Assembly (NCBI RefSeq): GCF_021165955.1
Contig: NZ_CP088952.1
Location: 186,001 to 250,000, forward strand
DNA: 64,000 nucleotides
Reading direction: 5' to 3'
Origin: Massilia endophytica
GTDB taxonomy: Bacteria > Pseudomonadota > Gammaproteobacteria > Burkholderiales > Burkholderiaceae_D
Below, in pieces: positions 8,032-17,328 of the stretch. How positions within the stretch are numbered: the first letter of the stretch is position 1; each line of letters begins with the position of its first letter. The notes beneath the pieces were generated by a model. That model was given only the letters and a program-made list of their open reading frames with translations. It did not search any database and had not been told where the DNA came from. Position numbers and translations under genes: made by a program.

Positions 8032-8483
8032 TCGGCCTGCTGCAGCGGGTCAGCCAGGCCAAGGTGGTGGTGGAGGGCGAGACGGTGGGCGCCATCGAAG
8101 GCGGCCTGATGGTGCTGGTGTGCGCCGAGCGCGGCGACAGCGAGAAGGAGGCCGATGCCCTCCTGGCCAAGCTGCTGTCCTACCGCGTGTTCGCCGACGA
8201 GGCGGGCAAGATGAACCGCAGCGTGACGGATGTGGCGGGCGGCCTGCTGCTGGTGCCCCAGTTCACCCTGGCGGCCGACACCAAGTCGGGCACCCGGCCC
8301 TCCTTCACGCCCGCCGCGGCGCCGGAGGAGGGCCAGCGCCTCTTCGATTATTTCGTGCGCCAGGCAAAGGCGAAGCATGCTCAAGTAGAGACCGGGCGGT
8401 TCGGGGCGGACATGAAGGTGTCCCTGACCAACGACGGCCCGGTCACCTTCTGGCTGCAAGTCAATCCAAAGGCACCCACATGA
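8028..8483 (+). CDS. dtd: D-aminoacyl-tRNA deacylase
   Basis: 151-residue DTD, starting MIGLLQRVSQAKVVVEG at the ATG overlapping the tyrS stop. The chiral-proofreading motifs are readable: LLVPQFTLAAD (family SQFTL) at about 76-86 and the C-terminal NDGPVTFWLQ (GPVT cis-Gly-Pro). It hydrolyses D-aminoacyl-tRNAs and thereby protects translation from D-amino acids. It is the second gene of a tightly packed run tyrS-dtd-PEBP-phosphatase in which each stop overlaps the next start. Confidence 0.96.
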   Translation: MIGLLQRVSQAKVVVEGETVGAIEGGLMVLVCAERGDSEKEADALLAKLLSYRVFADEAGKMNRSVTDVAGGLLLVPQFTLAADTKSGTRPSFTPAAAPEEGQRLFDYFVRQAKAKHAQVETGRFGADMKVSLTNDGPVTFWLQVNPKAPT

Positions 8484-9103
8484 GGATCTGGAGCGATTCG
8501 TTCAAAAATGGGGCAAGCATGCCCGGCCACCTGGCTTTCGCAGTCAAGGACGCGGCCACCCACGTGCGCTTCGCGGGCAACCGCAACCCCCACCTGGCCT
8601 GGGACGAGGTTCCCAACGGCACCGAATCGCTCATCCTCTTCTGCATCGACGGCGACGCGCCGCAGGACGGCACGGACGTGAACAAGGAAGGCCGCACCGT
8701 GCGCGCCAGCGTGCCGCGCGGCGACTTCTACCACTGGACCCTGGCCGATATCCCGCCTTCCATGGGCAGCATTGCCGAAGGCCGCTTTTCGGACGGGGTG
8801 ACCCCGCACGGCAAGCCCGGCCCGGCCATTGCCAACGGCGGCAGTTCCCTGCGCCACGGCCTGAACGACTATACGGGCTGGTTCGCGGGCGACCCGGACA
8901 TGGCGGGCGACTATTTCGGCTACGACGGCCCCTGCCCGCCCTGGAACGACGAGCGCGTGCACCATTACATCTTCCGCATCTACGCCCTGGACGTGGCCCG
9001 GCTGCCCGTGGAGGGCCGCTTCACCGGCCCCCAGGCCATGGCCGCCATGCACGGCCATATTCTCGACGAAGCCCAGCTCATCGGCAGCTATACCCTGAAA
9101 TAA
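8480..9103 (+). CDS. YbhB/YbcL family (PEBP, Raf kinase inhibitor-like) protein
   Basis: 207 residues without a signal peptide. The PEBP fold is marked by SLILFCIDGDAPQD and by GDFYHWTLADIPPS, with the ligand-pocket His in YHW. HHYIFRIYALD, the second conserved block of the family, and the C-terminal GHILDEAQLIGSYTLK are also present. Bacterial PEBP proteins bind small anions or phospholipid head groups, and their roles are mostly unknown. The start ATG overlaps the dtd stop and its own stop overlaps the next ATG, so it is part of the tyrS operon. Confidence 0.92.
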   Translation: MRIWSDSFKNGASMPGHLAFAVKDAATHVRFAGNRNPHLAWDEVPNGTESLILFCIDGDAPQDGTDVNKEGRTVRASVPRGDFYHWTLADIPPSMGSIAEGRFSDGVTPHGKPGPAIANGGSSLRHGLNDYTGWFAGDPDMAGDYFGYDGPCPPWNDERVHHYIFRIYALDVARLPVEGRFTGPQAMAAMHGHILDEAQLIGSYTLK

Positions 9104-9744
9104 TGAGCACCATCCTGCTGATACGCCATGGCGAGACCGCCTGGAACGCCGTGCGCCGCCTGCAAGGCCATATCGATATCGACCTGAACGAGGAAGGGCT
9201 GCGCCAGGCCGCCGCGCTGGGCCGGGCCCTGGCCGCCGAGCCGCTGGACGCGATCGTGTCCAGCGACCTGAAGCGGGCCCAGCAGACGGCCCAGGCCATT
9301 GCCGCCCACCATGAGCTGCCCCTGCACACCGACCCCGGCCTGCGCGAGCGGGCGTATGGCGCCTTCGAAGGCCTCCTGTATACAGAGATCGCGGAACGCT
9401 ACCCTGAAGACTTTGCCGACTGGCAGGCGCGCAAGGTGGAAACCGTGATGCCCGCCGGCGGCCGCCTCGCCGAAAGCTTCCACCAGTTCTACGACCGCTG
9501 CGTGGCAGGCCTGGTCCGCTGGGCCGGAAAGCATCCCGGCCAAACGATTGCGGTGGTGGCCCACGGCGGCGTGCTGGAGTGCGCCTACCGGGCCGCGACC
9601 GGCATGTCCCTGGACTCGCCGCGCAACTTCCAGGTGAAGAATGCAAGCATCAACCGTTTTACATTTGAGAACGGAAGATTGCTGCTTCGTCAATGGGGAG
9701 AAGTGGCGCATCTCCAGCCTGCAACGCTGGATGACATCGTTTAG
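9103..9744 (+). CDS. Histidine phosphatase family protein (phosphoglycerate mutase-like)
   Basis: 213 residues. The catalytic LIRHGETAWN block puts the phospho-accepting His at residue 8, and SSDLKRAQQTAQAI, the acid loop ERAYGAFEG and VVAHGGVLECAYRA complete the branch-1 histidine phosphatase active site. It could act on a phosphosugar, on alpha-ribazole phosphate or on another small phosphomonoester, and sequence does not decide this. It is the last gene of the tyrS run. The start shares one base with the preceding TAA. Confidence 0.9.
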   Translation: MSTILLIRHGETAWNAVRRLQGHIDIDLNEEGLRQAAALGRALAAEPLDAIVSSDLKRAQQTAQAIAAHHELPLHTDPGLRERAYGAFEGLLYTEIAERYPEDFADWQARKVETVMPAGGRLAESFHQFYDRCVAGLVRWAGKHPGQTIAVVAHGGVLECAYRAATGMSLDSPRNFQVKNASINRFTFENGRLLLRQWGEVAHLQPATLDDIV

Positions 9745-9893
9745 CACACCCGTCCGCAATTTTTCCCTAGGAAAAGACTGTTTCATAACCGCCAAGCTGC
9801 ACAAGGACTTTTTTCAGACAAAATAGTGCTTATTATTTGAGCAGTCCTTCGGTTAGAATTGCAGACCCTGTGCTCGACTTTGGAAACCGCTCC

Positions 9894-10910
9894 GTGCAAA
9901 TCGGCCCTCATACACTCCGCAACAACGTCTTCGTCGCCCCCATGGCGGGCGTGACGGACCGTCCCTTCCGGCAACTGTGCAAGGAGCTGGGCGCGGGCTA
10001 TGCGGTGTCGGAAATGGCGGCCTCCAACCCGAAGCTGTGGGCCAGCGAGAAAAGTTCGCGCCGTACGGACCATGAAGGCGAAATGGAGCCGAAGGCGGTG
10101 CAGATCGCAGGCGCCGACCCCCAGGACCTGGCCGACTGCGCCAAATTCAACGTGGACAAGGGCGCGCAGATCATCGACATCAATATGGGCTGCCCCGTCA
10201 AGAAGGTGTGCAACAACTGGTGCGGCTCGGCCCTGCTGCAGCACGAGGACCTGGTCGAGCGCATCCTGCACGCCGTGGTGGGCGCGGTGGACGTGCCCGT
10301 GACCCTGAAATTCCGCACCGGCTGGAACCGCGAGAACAAGAATGCGCTGCGCATAGCGCGCATTGCCGAGCAGGCAGGGATCCAGATGCTGACCCTGCAC
10401 GGCCGCACCCGCGCCGACGGCTACAGCGGCGACGCCGAATATGAAACGATTGCGGCCGTGAAGGCCGAGGTGAAGATTCCCGTGGTCGCCAACGGCGACA
10501 TCACCACGCCGGAGAAGGCGCGCTACGTGCTGGAGCGCACGGGCGCCGACGCGGTGATGATCGGCCGCGCCGCCCAGGGCCGCCCCTGGATCTTCCGCGA
10601 AATCGATTACTACTTGCGTACAGGCAATCACTTGCCGCCGCCACTGGTGGCCGAAGTGCGCCAGCTCATGGACGAACACCTGCGCGCCCACTACGCCTTC
10701 TACGGCGAGTTCGTGGGCGTGCGCACGGCGCGCAAGCACATTGGCTGGTATGTGCGCGACCTGCCGGGCGGCGAGGAATTCCGCCAGGCCATGAACCGCC
10801 TGGAATCGACGGACGAGCAGCTGCGCGCGGTGGACGGCTTCTTCGAATCGCAATGGAAGTACGGGGAACGGTTACAATACCGCCTCCCCGAGGAAATGCT
10901 GGCCGCTTAA
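9894..10910 (+). CDS. dusB: tRNA-dihydrouridine synthase B
   Basis: 338-residue flavoenzyme that reduces U17 of tRNA to dihydrouridine, with a TIM barrel and C-terminal helical domain. I place the start at the GTG at 9894, giving MQIGPHTLRNNVFVAPMAG, which lines up with other DusB proteins. It makes the catalytic Cys of GCPVKKV residue 100 and has GGAA eight bases upstream. The longer reading from a TTG at 9837 would add 19 residues across a TAGAAT -10-like box. MAGVTDRPFR, TLKFRTGW, LHGRTR and NGDI are family motifs. It forms the conserved dusB-fis operon. Confidence 0.93.
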   Translation: MQIGPHTLRNNVFVAPMAGVTDRPFRQLCKELGAGYAVSEMAASNPKLWASEKSSRRTDHEGEMEPKAVQIAGADPQDLADCAKFNVDKGAQIIDINMGCPVKKVCNNWCGSALLQHEDLVERILHAVVGAVDVPVTLKFRTGWNRENKNALRIARIAEQAGIQMLTLHGRTRADGYSGDAEYETIAAVKAEVKIPVVANGDITTPEKARYVLERTGADAVMIGRAAQGRPWIFREIDYYLRTGNHLPPPLVAEVRQLMDEHLRAHYAFYGEFVGVRTARKHIGWYVRDLPGGEEFRQAMNRLESTDEQLRAVDGFFESQWKYGERLQYRLPEEMLAA

Positions 10911-10953
10911 GCGGTGGCTGGTGGGGCATGTAATTTAGCAGAATGATAAAAAA

Positions 10954-11187
10954 ATGAGCAAAGAAAGTATCCAGGAAGTCGTCCAGAAAAGCCTTGAAGA
11001 CTACTTCAACGACCTGGGCGAGCAACCGGCTTCGAATATCTACGACATGGTGGTGCTGACGGTCGAGAAGCCTATCCTCGAAGTGGTGATGACGCGCGCC
11101 GACGGCAACCAGTCGCACGCCGCCCAAATGCTCGGTATCAACCGCAACACGCTGCGAAAAAAATTACAGGAACACGGCCTGCTGTAA
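10954..11187 (+). CDS. fis: DNA-binding protein Fis
   Basis: 77-residue nucleoid-associated protein and transcriptional regulator. The N-terminal part and core helices precede a helix-turn-helix at about 53-72 (SHAAQMLGINRNTLRKKLQ), the NtrC-type HTH typical of Fis. The short N-terminus is the usual betaproteobacterial form. It is cotranscribed with dusB, the arrangement seen in enterobacteria, where the pair is growth-rate regulated. The ATG follows an A-rich stretch without a clear Shine-Dalgarno, which suggests coupling to dusB. Confidence 0.96.
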   Translation: MSKESIQEVVQKSLEDYFNDLGEQPASNIYDMVVLTVEKPILEVVMTRADGNQSHAAQMLGINRNTLRKKLQEHGLL

Positions 11188-11222
11188 GGCCCTTCGACCG
11201 TCCGGCTATCGAGTGGCTGTGA

Positions 11223-11239
11223 CCGGCCGCTGCGGCCGG
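11223..11239. promoter_or_regulatory. GC-rich hairpin between fis and purH
   Basis: CCGGCCG and CGGCCGG form a perfect 7-bp stem around CTG, 35 bp after fis. No T run follows, so it is not a classic terminator. It may slow transcription or protect the fis 3' end. Confidence 0.4.
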
Positions 11240-11280
11240 CGGTTCTGTACAACCAGAATTTTCACTACCTCCAATCAGCC

Positions 11281-12867
11281 ATGATCAAACAAGCTCTCAT
11301 CTCCGTTTCCGACAAGACCGGCGTGCTCGATTTTGCGCGCGCCCTGTCGGCGATGGGCGTCAACATCCTGTCCACCGGCGGCACGGCCAAGCTGCTCGCC
11401 GATAACGGCGTGCCCGTGACCGAGGTGGCCGACTACACCGGCTTCCCGGAAATGCTGGACGGCCGCGTGAAGACGCTGCACCCGAAGGTCCACGGCGGCA
11501 TCCTGGCGCGCCGCGACTTCCCGGAGCACATGGCGAAGCTGGATGAGCACAATATCCCGACCATCGACATGGTGGTGGTGAACCTCTACCCCTTCCAGGC
11601 GACCGTGGCGAAAGCCGAGTGCTCGCTGGAAGACGCCATCGAGAACATCGACATCGGCGGCCCGGCCATGCTGCGCTCCTCGGCCAAGAACCACAAGGAC
11701 GTGGTGGTGATCTGCGATCCGTCCGACTACGGCCGCGTGCTGGCCGAGATGAAGACCACGGACAATGCGCCGGGCTATGTGAGCTACGAAACGCGCTTCA
11801 TGCTGGCCAAGAAGGTCTACGCCCACACGGCGCAGTACGACGGCGCCATCGCCAACTACCTGAGCAGCCTGGGCCCGGACCGCGCGCACGCCACGCGCAG
11901 CGCCTATCCGCAGACCCTGAACACCCACTTCGAGAAGGTGCAGGACATGCGCTACGGCGAGAACCCGCACCAGACGGCCGCCTTCTACCGCGACCTGTCG
12001 CCGGTGGCGGGCGCGCTGGCGAACTACCGCCAGCTGCAGGGCAAGGAGCTTTCGTACAACAATATCGCGGACGCGGATGCGGCCTGGGAATGCGTGAAGA
12101 GCATGGGCGGCTTCGACCAGGCCGCAGCCTGCGTCATCGTCAAGCATGCCAATCCTTGCGGCGTGGCGCTGGGCGTGTCGGCCGTGGAGGCCTACCAGCG
12201 CGCGCTGCAGACCGACCCGACGTCGGCCTTCGGCGGCATCATCGCCTTCAACGTGGAAGTGGATGCGGCGGCGGCCACCGAGCTGGCCAAGCTCTTCGTG
12301 GAAGTGCTGATCGCGCCGTCCTTCACGGACGAGGCGAAGCAGATCATGTCGGCCAAGCAGAACGTGCGCCTGCTGGAGATTCCGCTGGGCGATGGCGTGA
12401 ACGGCATGGACTTCAAGCGCGTGGGCGGCGGCCTGCTGGTGCAGTCGGCCGATTCCAGGAACGTGCTGATGGCCGACCTGAAGGTCGTCACCAAGAAGCA
12501 GCCGACGCCGCAGCAGATGGCGGACCTGATGTTCGCCTGGCGCGTGGCCAAGTACGTGAAGTCGAACGCCATCGTCTTCTGCGCGAACAACATGACCCTG
12601 GGCGTGGGCGCGGGCCAGATGAGCCGCATCGACTCCGCGCGCATCGCCTCCATCAAGGCGCAGAACGCGGGCCTGACCCTGGCCGGTTCCGTGGTGGCGT
12701 CGGACGCCTTCTTCCCCTTCCGCGACGGCCTGGACGTGGTGGTGGACGCGGGCGCGAGCTGCGTGATCCAGCCGGGCGGCTCCATGCGCGACCAGGAAGT
12801 GATCGACGCGGCCGACGAGCGCGGCGTCGTCATGCTCTACACCGGCACCCGCCACTTCCGCCACTAA
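11281..12867 (+). CDS. purH: Bifunctional AICAR formyltransferase / IMP cyclohydrolase
   Basis: 528 residues catalysing the last two steps of de novo purine synthesis. The N-terminal MGS-like IMP cyclohydrolase domain (1 to about 195) has STGGTAKLL and KTLHPKVHGGIL. The C-terminal transformylase domain carries the Lys-His catalytic pair in VKHANPCGVALG. DAFFPFRDGLD and the final YTGTRHFRH are characteristic. Length is standard. It is monocistronic here, with a long perfect palindrome (12876-12922) 8 bp after the stop. Confidence 0.97.
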   Translation: MIKQALISVSDKTGVLDFARALSAMGVNILSTGGTAKLLADNGVPVTEVADYTGFPEMLDGRVKTLHPKVHGGILARRDFPEHMAKLDEHNIPTIDMVVVNLYPFQATVAKAECSLEDAIENIDIGGPAMLRSSAKNHKDVVVICDPSDYGRVLAEMKTTDNAPGYVSYETRFMLAKKVYAHTAQYDGAIANYLSSLGPDRAHATRSAYPQTLNTHFEKVQDMRYGENPHQTAAFYRDLSPVAGALANYRQLQGKELSYNNIADADAAWECVKSMGGFDQAAACVIVKHANPCGVALGVSAVEAYQRALQTDPTSAFGGIIAFNVEVDAAAATELAKLFVEVLIAPSFTDEAKQIMSAKQNVRLLEIPLGDGVNGMDFKRVGGGLLVQSADSRNVLMADLKVVTKKQPTPQQMADLMFAWRVAKYVKSNAIVFCANNMTLGVGAGQMSRIDSARIASIKAQNAGLTLAGSVVASDAFFPFRDGLDVVVDAGASCVIQPGGSMRDQEVIDAADERGVVMLYTGTRHFRH

Positions 12868-12875
12868 GAACGGCA

Positions 12876-12922
12876 GGGGACGGACCCCGCTTTCGGCGCA
12901 GCCGAAACCGGGGTCCGTCCCC
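12876..12922. repeat. Gene-end palindrome C (GGGGTCCGTCCCC family)
   Basis: Two 22-base arms (12876-12897, 12901-12922) are inverted repeats with a single mismatch around a GCA loop. Each arm carries GGGGACGGACCCC or its complement. The motif GGGGTCYGTCCCC also forms the centre of the palindrome at 49843-49881. No T run follows. It lies between purH and the ruvC promoter, so it may act as a terminator or as a dispersed repeat. Confidence 0.8.
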
Positions 12923-12954
12923 GGTGGGAAATCCGCCACTGAACACAGTCCGCC

Positions 12955-12983
12955 TTGCCCGCGCAGCCGAGACTGCATACAAT
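12955..12983 (+). promoter_or_regulatory. ruvC promoter, placed for a leaderless mRNA
   Basis: TTGCCC (12955-12960) and TACAAT (12978-12983) are separated by 17 bases. Only six bases separate the -10 box from the ruvC ATG, so transcription should begin at or next to the start codon. The segment around the -10 (GACTGCATACAAT) recurs before ruvB at the same distance from its ATG. Confidence 0.65.
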
Positions 12984-12989
12984 CAGGCA

Positions 12990-13526
12990 ATGATCATCCT
13001 CGGCATCGACCCCGGCCTGCGCACCACAGGCTTCGGCGTCATTCACAAGCAGGGCAGCAAGCTGCGCTACATCGCCTCCGGCACCATCAAGAGCGGCGAC
13101 GGCGACCTGCCCGCCAGGCTGAAGGTGATCCTCTCCGGCGTGAGCGAGCTGGCCGCCACCTACCAGCCCGACTGCGCGGCGATCGAAAAGGTCTTCGTCA
13201 ACGTCAATCCCCAATCCACACTGCTGCTGGGCCAGGCCCGCGGCGCCGCGATCTGCGCGCTGGTCACGCATGACCTGGCGGTGGCGGAATACTCGCCCAC
13301 GCAGGTGAAGCAGGCCGTCGTGGGCACCGGCCGCGCCGCCAAGCCGCAGGTGCAGGACATGGTGGCGCGCCTGCTGGCGCTGCCCGGCCTGCCCGGCACC
13401 GATGCCGCCGATGCGCTGGGCGTCGCCATCTGCCACGCCCACAGCAACAGCACGCTGTCCGTCATCAGCAATATTGCGCCGAAGCTCGCCGGGCTGCGCA
13501 TGCGGCGCGGCCGCCTGGTCGGCTAA
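12990..13526 (+). CDS. ruvC: Holliday junction resolvase RuvC
   Basis: 178-residue RNase H-fold endonuclease that cuts Holliday junctions in homologous recombination and repair. The four metal-binding acidic residues fall at D7 (MIILGIDPG), E66 (AIEKVF), D138 and D141 (TDAADALG), the canonical numbering. It starts at the ATG at 12990, which has no Shine-Dalgarno and lies six bases after a -10 box. ruvA follows after 27 bp, giving the ruvC-ruvA order common in this group. No LexA-like box was seen. Confidence 0.97.
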   Translation: MIILGIDPGLRTTGFGVIHKQGSKLRYIASGTIKSGDGDLPARLKVILSGVSELAATYQPDCAAIEKVFVNVNPQSTLLLGQARGAAICALVTHDLAVAEYSPTQVKQAVVGTGRAAKPQVQDMVARLLALPGLPGTDAADALGVAICHAHSNSTLSVISNIAPKLAGLRMRRGRLVG

Positions 13527-13553
13527 ACTGTCTCTTTTTCTCAGGTTAATTCC

Positions 13554-14129
13554 ATGATCGGACGACTCTCCGGGGTGCTGCTCGAAAAGAACCCGCCGCA
13601 ATTGCTGGTGGATGTCCAAGGCGTCGGCTATGAAGTCGACGTCCCCATGAGCACTTTCTACAACCTGCCCGGCACGGGCGAGCGCGTGGTGCTCTATACC
13701 CACCTCACCGTGCGCGAGGACGCCCACCTGCTGTTCGGCTTCGGCAACGCGGAGGAGCGGGCCGTGTTCCGCCAGCTCATCAAGATCAGCGGCATCGGCG
13801 CGCGCACGGCGCTGTCCATCCTGTCCGGCATGTCCATCGGCGACCTGGCGCAGGCCGTCACGCGGCAGGAGGCGGGGCGCCTGGTGAAGGTGCCGGGCAT
13901 CGGCAAGAAGACGGCCGAACGCCTGCTGCTGGAGCTGAAGGGCAAGCTGGGCGCCGATATCGGCGCCGGCCCGCACCCCGTGGCCGATTCGCAGACCGAT
14001 ATCCTGAACGCGCTGCTGGCGCTGGGCTACTCGGACAAGGAGGCCCTGCTGGCGCTGAAGACCGTGCCCGCGGGCGCCAGCGTGTCGGACGGCATCAAGC
14101 AGGCCCTGAAGGCGCTGTCCAAGGGCTGA
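13554..14129 (+). CDS. ruvA: Holliday junction branch migration protein RuvA
   Basis: 191-residue RuvA, the tetrameric junction-recognition subunit that loads the RuvB motor. The N-terminal OB fold starts MIGRLSGVLLEKNPPQLLVDVQGVGYEV. Two helix-hairpin-helix motifs follow (LIKISGIGARTALSIL, LVKVPGIGKKTAERLL), then a flexible linker and domain III (about 145-191), which contacts RuvB. Length is normal. ruvA and ruvB are separated here by a secreted YciI-like gene, a small departure from the usual adjacency. Confidence 0.97.
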   Translation: MIGRLSGVLLEKNPPQLLVDVQGVGYEVDVPMSTFYNLPGTGERVVLYTHLTVREDAHLLFGFGNAEERAVFRQLIKISGIGARTALSILSGMSIGDLAQAVTRQEAGRLVKVPGIGKKTAERLLLELKGKLGADIGAGPHPVADSQTDILNALLALGYSDKEALLALKTVPAGASVSDGIKQALKALSKG

Positions 14130-14166
14130 GCATGCTAGTATTTTTGAAAACCATCCCGGGGGAACC

Positions 14167-14622
14167 ATGAAGAAGCTCTGCGCAACCTTGCTGCTGGCCG
14201 CCACATCCTTCATGGCCCAGGCCCAGACGGCGCCCGTGTACGACGCGGAACTGGCGAAGTCCCTGGGCGGCTCGGACCAGGGCATGCGCCGCTACGTTTT
14301 CGTCATCCTGCGCACGGGCCCCAACAAGATTCCGGCCGGGGCGGAGCGCAACGAGATGTTCGCGGGCCACATGGCCAATATCCAGCGCCTGGCCGACGAA
14401 GGCAAGCTGGTTTATGCGGGCCCGCTGGACGGCGTGGACGGCGCGCGCGGCATCTTCATTTTTGCCGTGGAGACCATCGAGCAGGCCAGGCCGCTGGTGG
14501 AAACCGATCCCGTCATCATCAAGGGCGAAATGGTGGCGGAATACCACACCCATTTCGGCTCCGCGGGGCTGATGATGGTCAACCGTGTGCACCCGAAAAT
14601 CATCAAGCCAGCCGCCAAGTAA
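14167..14622 (+). CDS. Secreted YciI-like protein
   Basis: 151 residues. A clear signal peptide (KKLCATLLLAATSFMAQA, cleavage near residue 20) precedes a YciI-like ferredoxin-fold domain with VFVILRTGPNK, GHMANIQRLADEGKLVYAGPL and FIFAVETIEQARPLVETDPVI. YciI domains are usually cytoplasmic, and exported versions occur in several Burkholderiales. The conserved His (GHMAN) of the family is present. A GGGGGAACC ribosome binding region precedes the ATG. It is inserted between ruvA and ruvB, with no obvious link to recombination. Confidence 0.85.
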   Translation: MKKLCATLLLAATSFMAQAQTAPVYDAELAKSLGGSDQGMRRYVFVILRTGPNKIPAGAERNEMFAGHMANIQRLADEGKLVYAGPLDGVDGARGIFIFAVETIEQARPLVETDPVIIKGEMVAEYHTHFGSAGLMMVNRVHPKIIKPAAK

Positions 14623-14635
14623 GCCGCAGACTGCG

Positions 14636-14641
14636 TACAAT
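14636..14641 (+). promoter_or_regulatory. -10 box of ruvB, six bases before the start codon
   Basis: TACAAT within GACTGCGTACAAT matches the ruvC promoter sequence and has the same six-base distance to the ATG, so the ruvB mRNA may also be leaderless. The -35 region overlaps the end of the preceding gene and is weak. Confidence 0.5.
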
Positions 14642-14647
14642 GCTGGC

Positions 14648-15690
<1,043 letters not shown>

Positions 15691-15700
<10 letters not shown>

Positions 15701-16449
15701 AGCTCGCCGCCGCCGCGCTGCTGTTGTGCGCCGGCGTGGCGCAGGCCGCCGCACCCGTGTACGGCTACAAGGTCAAGCGCAGCTTTCCGCACGATCCCAC
15801 GGCCTTCACCCAGGGGCTCTTCTACCGCAACGGCATCCTGTACGAGAGCACGGGCCTGAACGGCCGATCCTCGATCCGCAAGGTGGCGCTGGAAACGGGC
15901 AAGGTGCTGCAGCGCATCGACATTCCGGAGCAGTATTTCGGCGAAGGCATCGCGCCTGTCGGCAATGCCCTGATCAGCCTGACCTGGACCAGCCAGACGG
16001 GCTTCGTGTTCGACATCGACACGCTCAAGCCGCGCGGCAGCTTCTCCTACCAGGGCGAGGGCTGGGCCCTCACCACGGACGGCGAGCGCGTCTACATGAG
16101 CGACGGCACGGCCTATATCCGCGTGCTCGACCCGAACACCATGCAGGTGCAGCGCCGCATCCGCGTGAGCGCGGACGGTTCGCCGCTCACGCAGATCAAC
16201 GAGCTGGAATGGGTGGACGGGGAAATCTACGCGAACATCTGGCAGACCAGCCGCATTGCGCGCATCGATCCCTTCAGCGGCCAGGTACGGGGCTGGATCG
16301 ACCTTACAGGTTTGGCGGAGCAGGCGGGCATCAAGCAGGGTTCGGACAATGTGCTGAACGGGATCGCCTGGGATGCGGCGCAGCGCCGCCTCTTCGTCAC
16401 CGGCAAGCTCTGGCCGCGCCTCTTCGAAATCGAAGTGGTCAAGCGCTGA
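15691..16449 (+). CDS. Glutaminyl-peptide cyclotransferase, exported
   Basis: 252 residues. A signal peptide (LKLAAAALLLCAGVAQAA) precedes a five-bladed beta-propeller of the plant-type glutaminyl cyclase family (PF05096-like). PHDPTAFTQGLFYRNGILYESTG, the repeated LTWTSQTGFVFD and GEGWALTTDG blades and the ELEWVDGEIYANIWQTSRIARID block are diagnostic. The enzyme turns N-terminal Gln into pyroglutamate on exported proteins or peptides. The start overlaps the end of ruvB by 10 bp, so it is cotranscribed. Confidence 0.92.
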
Positions 16450-17181
16450 TCACTGCGGCGGCTTCAGGCCGTAGCTGCGCAGCACCCGCGCATAGGTGCC
16501 ATCCTTGACGATTCCCTTCATCGCCGCCTGCAGGCGGCTTGCCACGGCGTCGCTCACGTCCGTCGAGCCGCCCAGCCAGGTCTCGGTGGTCACTAGCGGG
16601 TCGCTGATGGCGTAGCGCATGTCGGGGAAGAACACGTGGGCGGTACCGCTGATGATGTCCTGGTCGCCGAACACCGCGTCGGCAATGCCGGTGCGCACCA
16701 GCCGCACGCCGCCCTGCACCGTGGTGGTCTCCAGCAGTTTCGTGAAGCCCTGGCGCTTCAGGTTCTCCATCTGCACCGAGCCGCGCAGGATGGCGATGCG
16801 CTTGTTCTTCAGGGCGGCGATGTTGCGCACATCCGTCTTGCCCTCCTCGGCGATGAAAACGAAGCGCTCGTAGTGCAGGGGCACCAGCCAGCGGTAGACC
16901 TTTTCCCTCTCGGGCGTGCGCGTGATGGGGAAGATGGCCGTATTCGGCACCGTGGACACCAGGAAGAGCGCGCGCTTCCACGGCACATATTCCACCTGTA
17001 TCTCCACCTCGGCCCGCCGCGCCATCTCCCTCACCAGGTCCACCAGGGCGCCGGGCCGCGCCGGCGAGTTGGCAATGGCCAGCGGCGGAATATCGCTGGT
17101 CACCACGCGCAGGGGCGCCGCAGCGGCGAGGCTGGACAGGCTGGCGGCGCAGGCCAGGAGGAGGCGGAGCAGGATGTGCAT
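16450..17181 (-). CDS. Periplasmic substrate-binding protein (amino-acid ABC type, family 3)
   Basis: 243 residues. The start MHILLRLLLACAASLSSLAAAA gives a good signal peptide; an upstream in-frame extension is rejected because it covers another gene. The SBP_bac_3 fold shows PLRVVTSDIPPLAI, PWKRALFLV, FPITRTPEREKVYRW and LQAAMKGIVKDGTYARVLRSYG. No permease or ATPase lies beside it, so it is an orphan binding protein. Such orphans, with the PWKRA motif, are common in this group and may serve chemotaxis or signalling. Its stop abuts the stop of the convergent cyclase gene. Confidence 0.88.
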   Translation of the reverse strand: MHILLRLLLACAASLSSLAAAAPLRVVTSDIPPLAIANSPARPGALVDLVREMARRAEVEIQVEYVPWKRALFLVSTVPNTAIFPITRTPEREKVYRWLVPLHYERFVFIAEEGKTDVRNIAALKNKRIAILRGSVQMENLKRQGFTKLLETTTVQGGVRLVRTGIADAVFGDQDIISGTAHVFFPDMRYAISDPLVTTETWLGGSTDVSDAVASRLQAAMKGIVKDGTYARVLRSYGLKPPQ

Positions 17182-17328
17182 TGTCGAGATTGTATCAAGC
17201 CGCGCGGAACGGCCCGGGCGGGACATATGCCATCTCGACAATTCATTACAAATTTGAGGAAACTTCACTGAATCCCTGCGAGAAATCGCTCGGCATAATG
17301 CACGCAATCGAATAACACAGGCAGGAAC

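Noticed and set aside
9837..9893. TTG start of dusB at 9837
   Set aside because: It adds a tail not typical of the family and crosses a -10-like TAGAAT; the GTG at 9894 gives the expected N-terminus and places the catalytic Cys at residue 100.
12923..12990. LexA/SOS box before ruvC
   Set aside because: No CTGT-N8-ACAG-type dyad was found near the ruvC or ruvB promoters.
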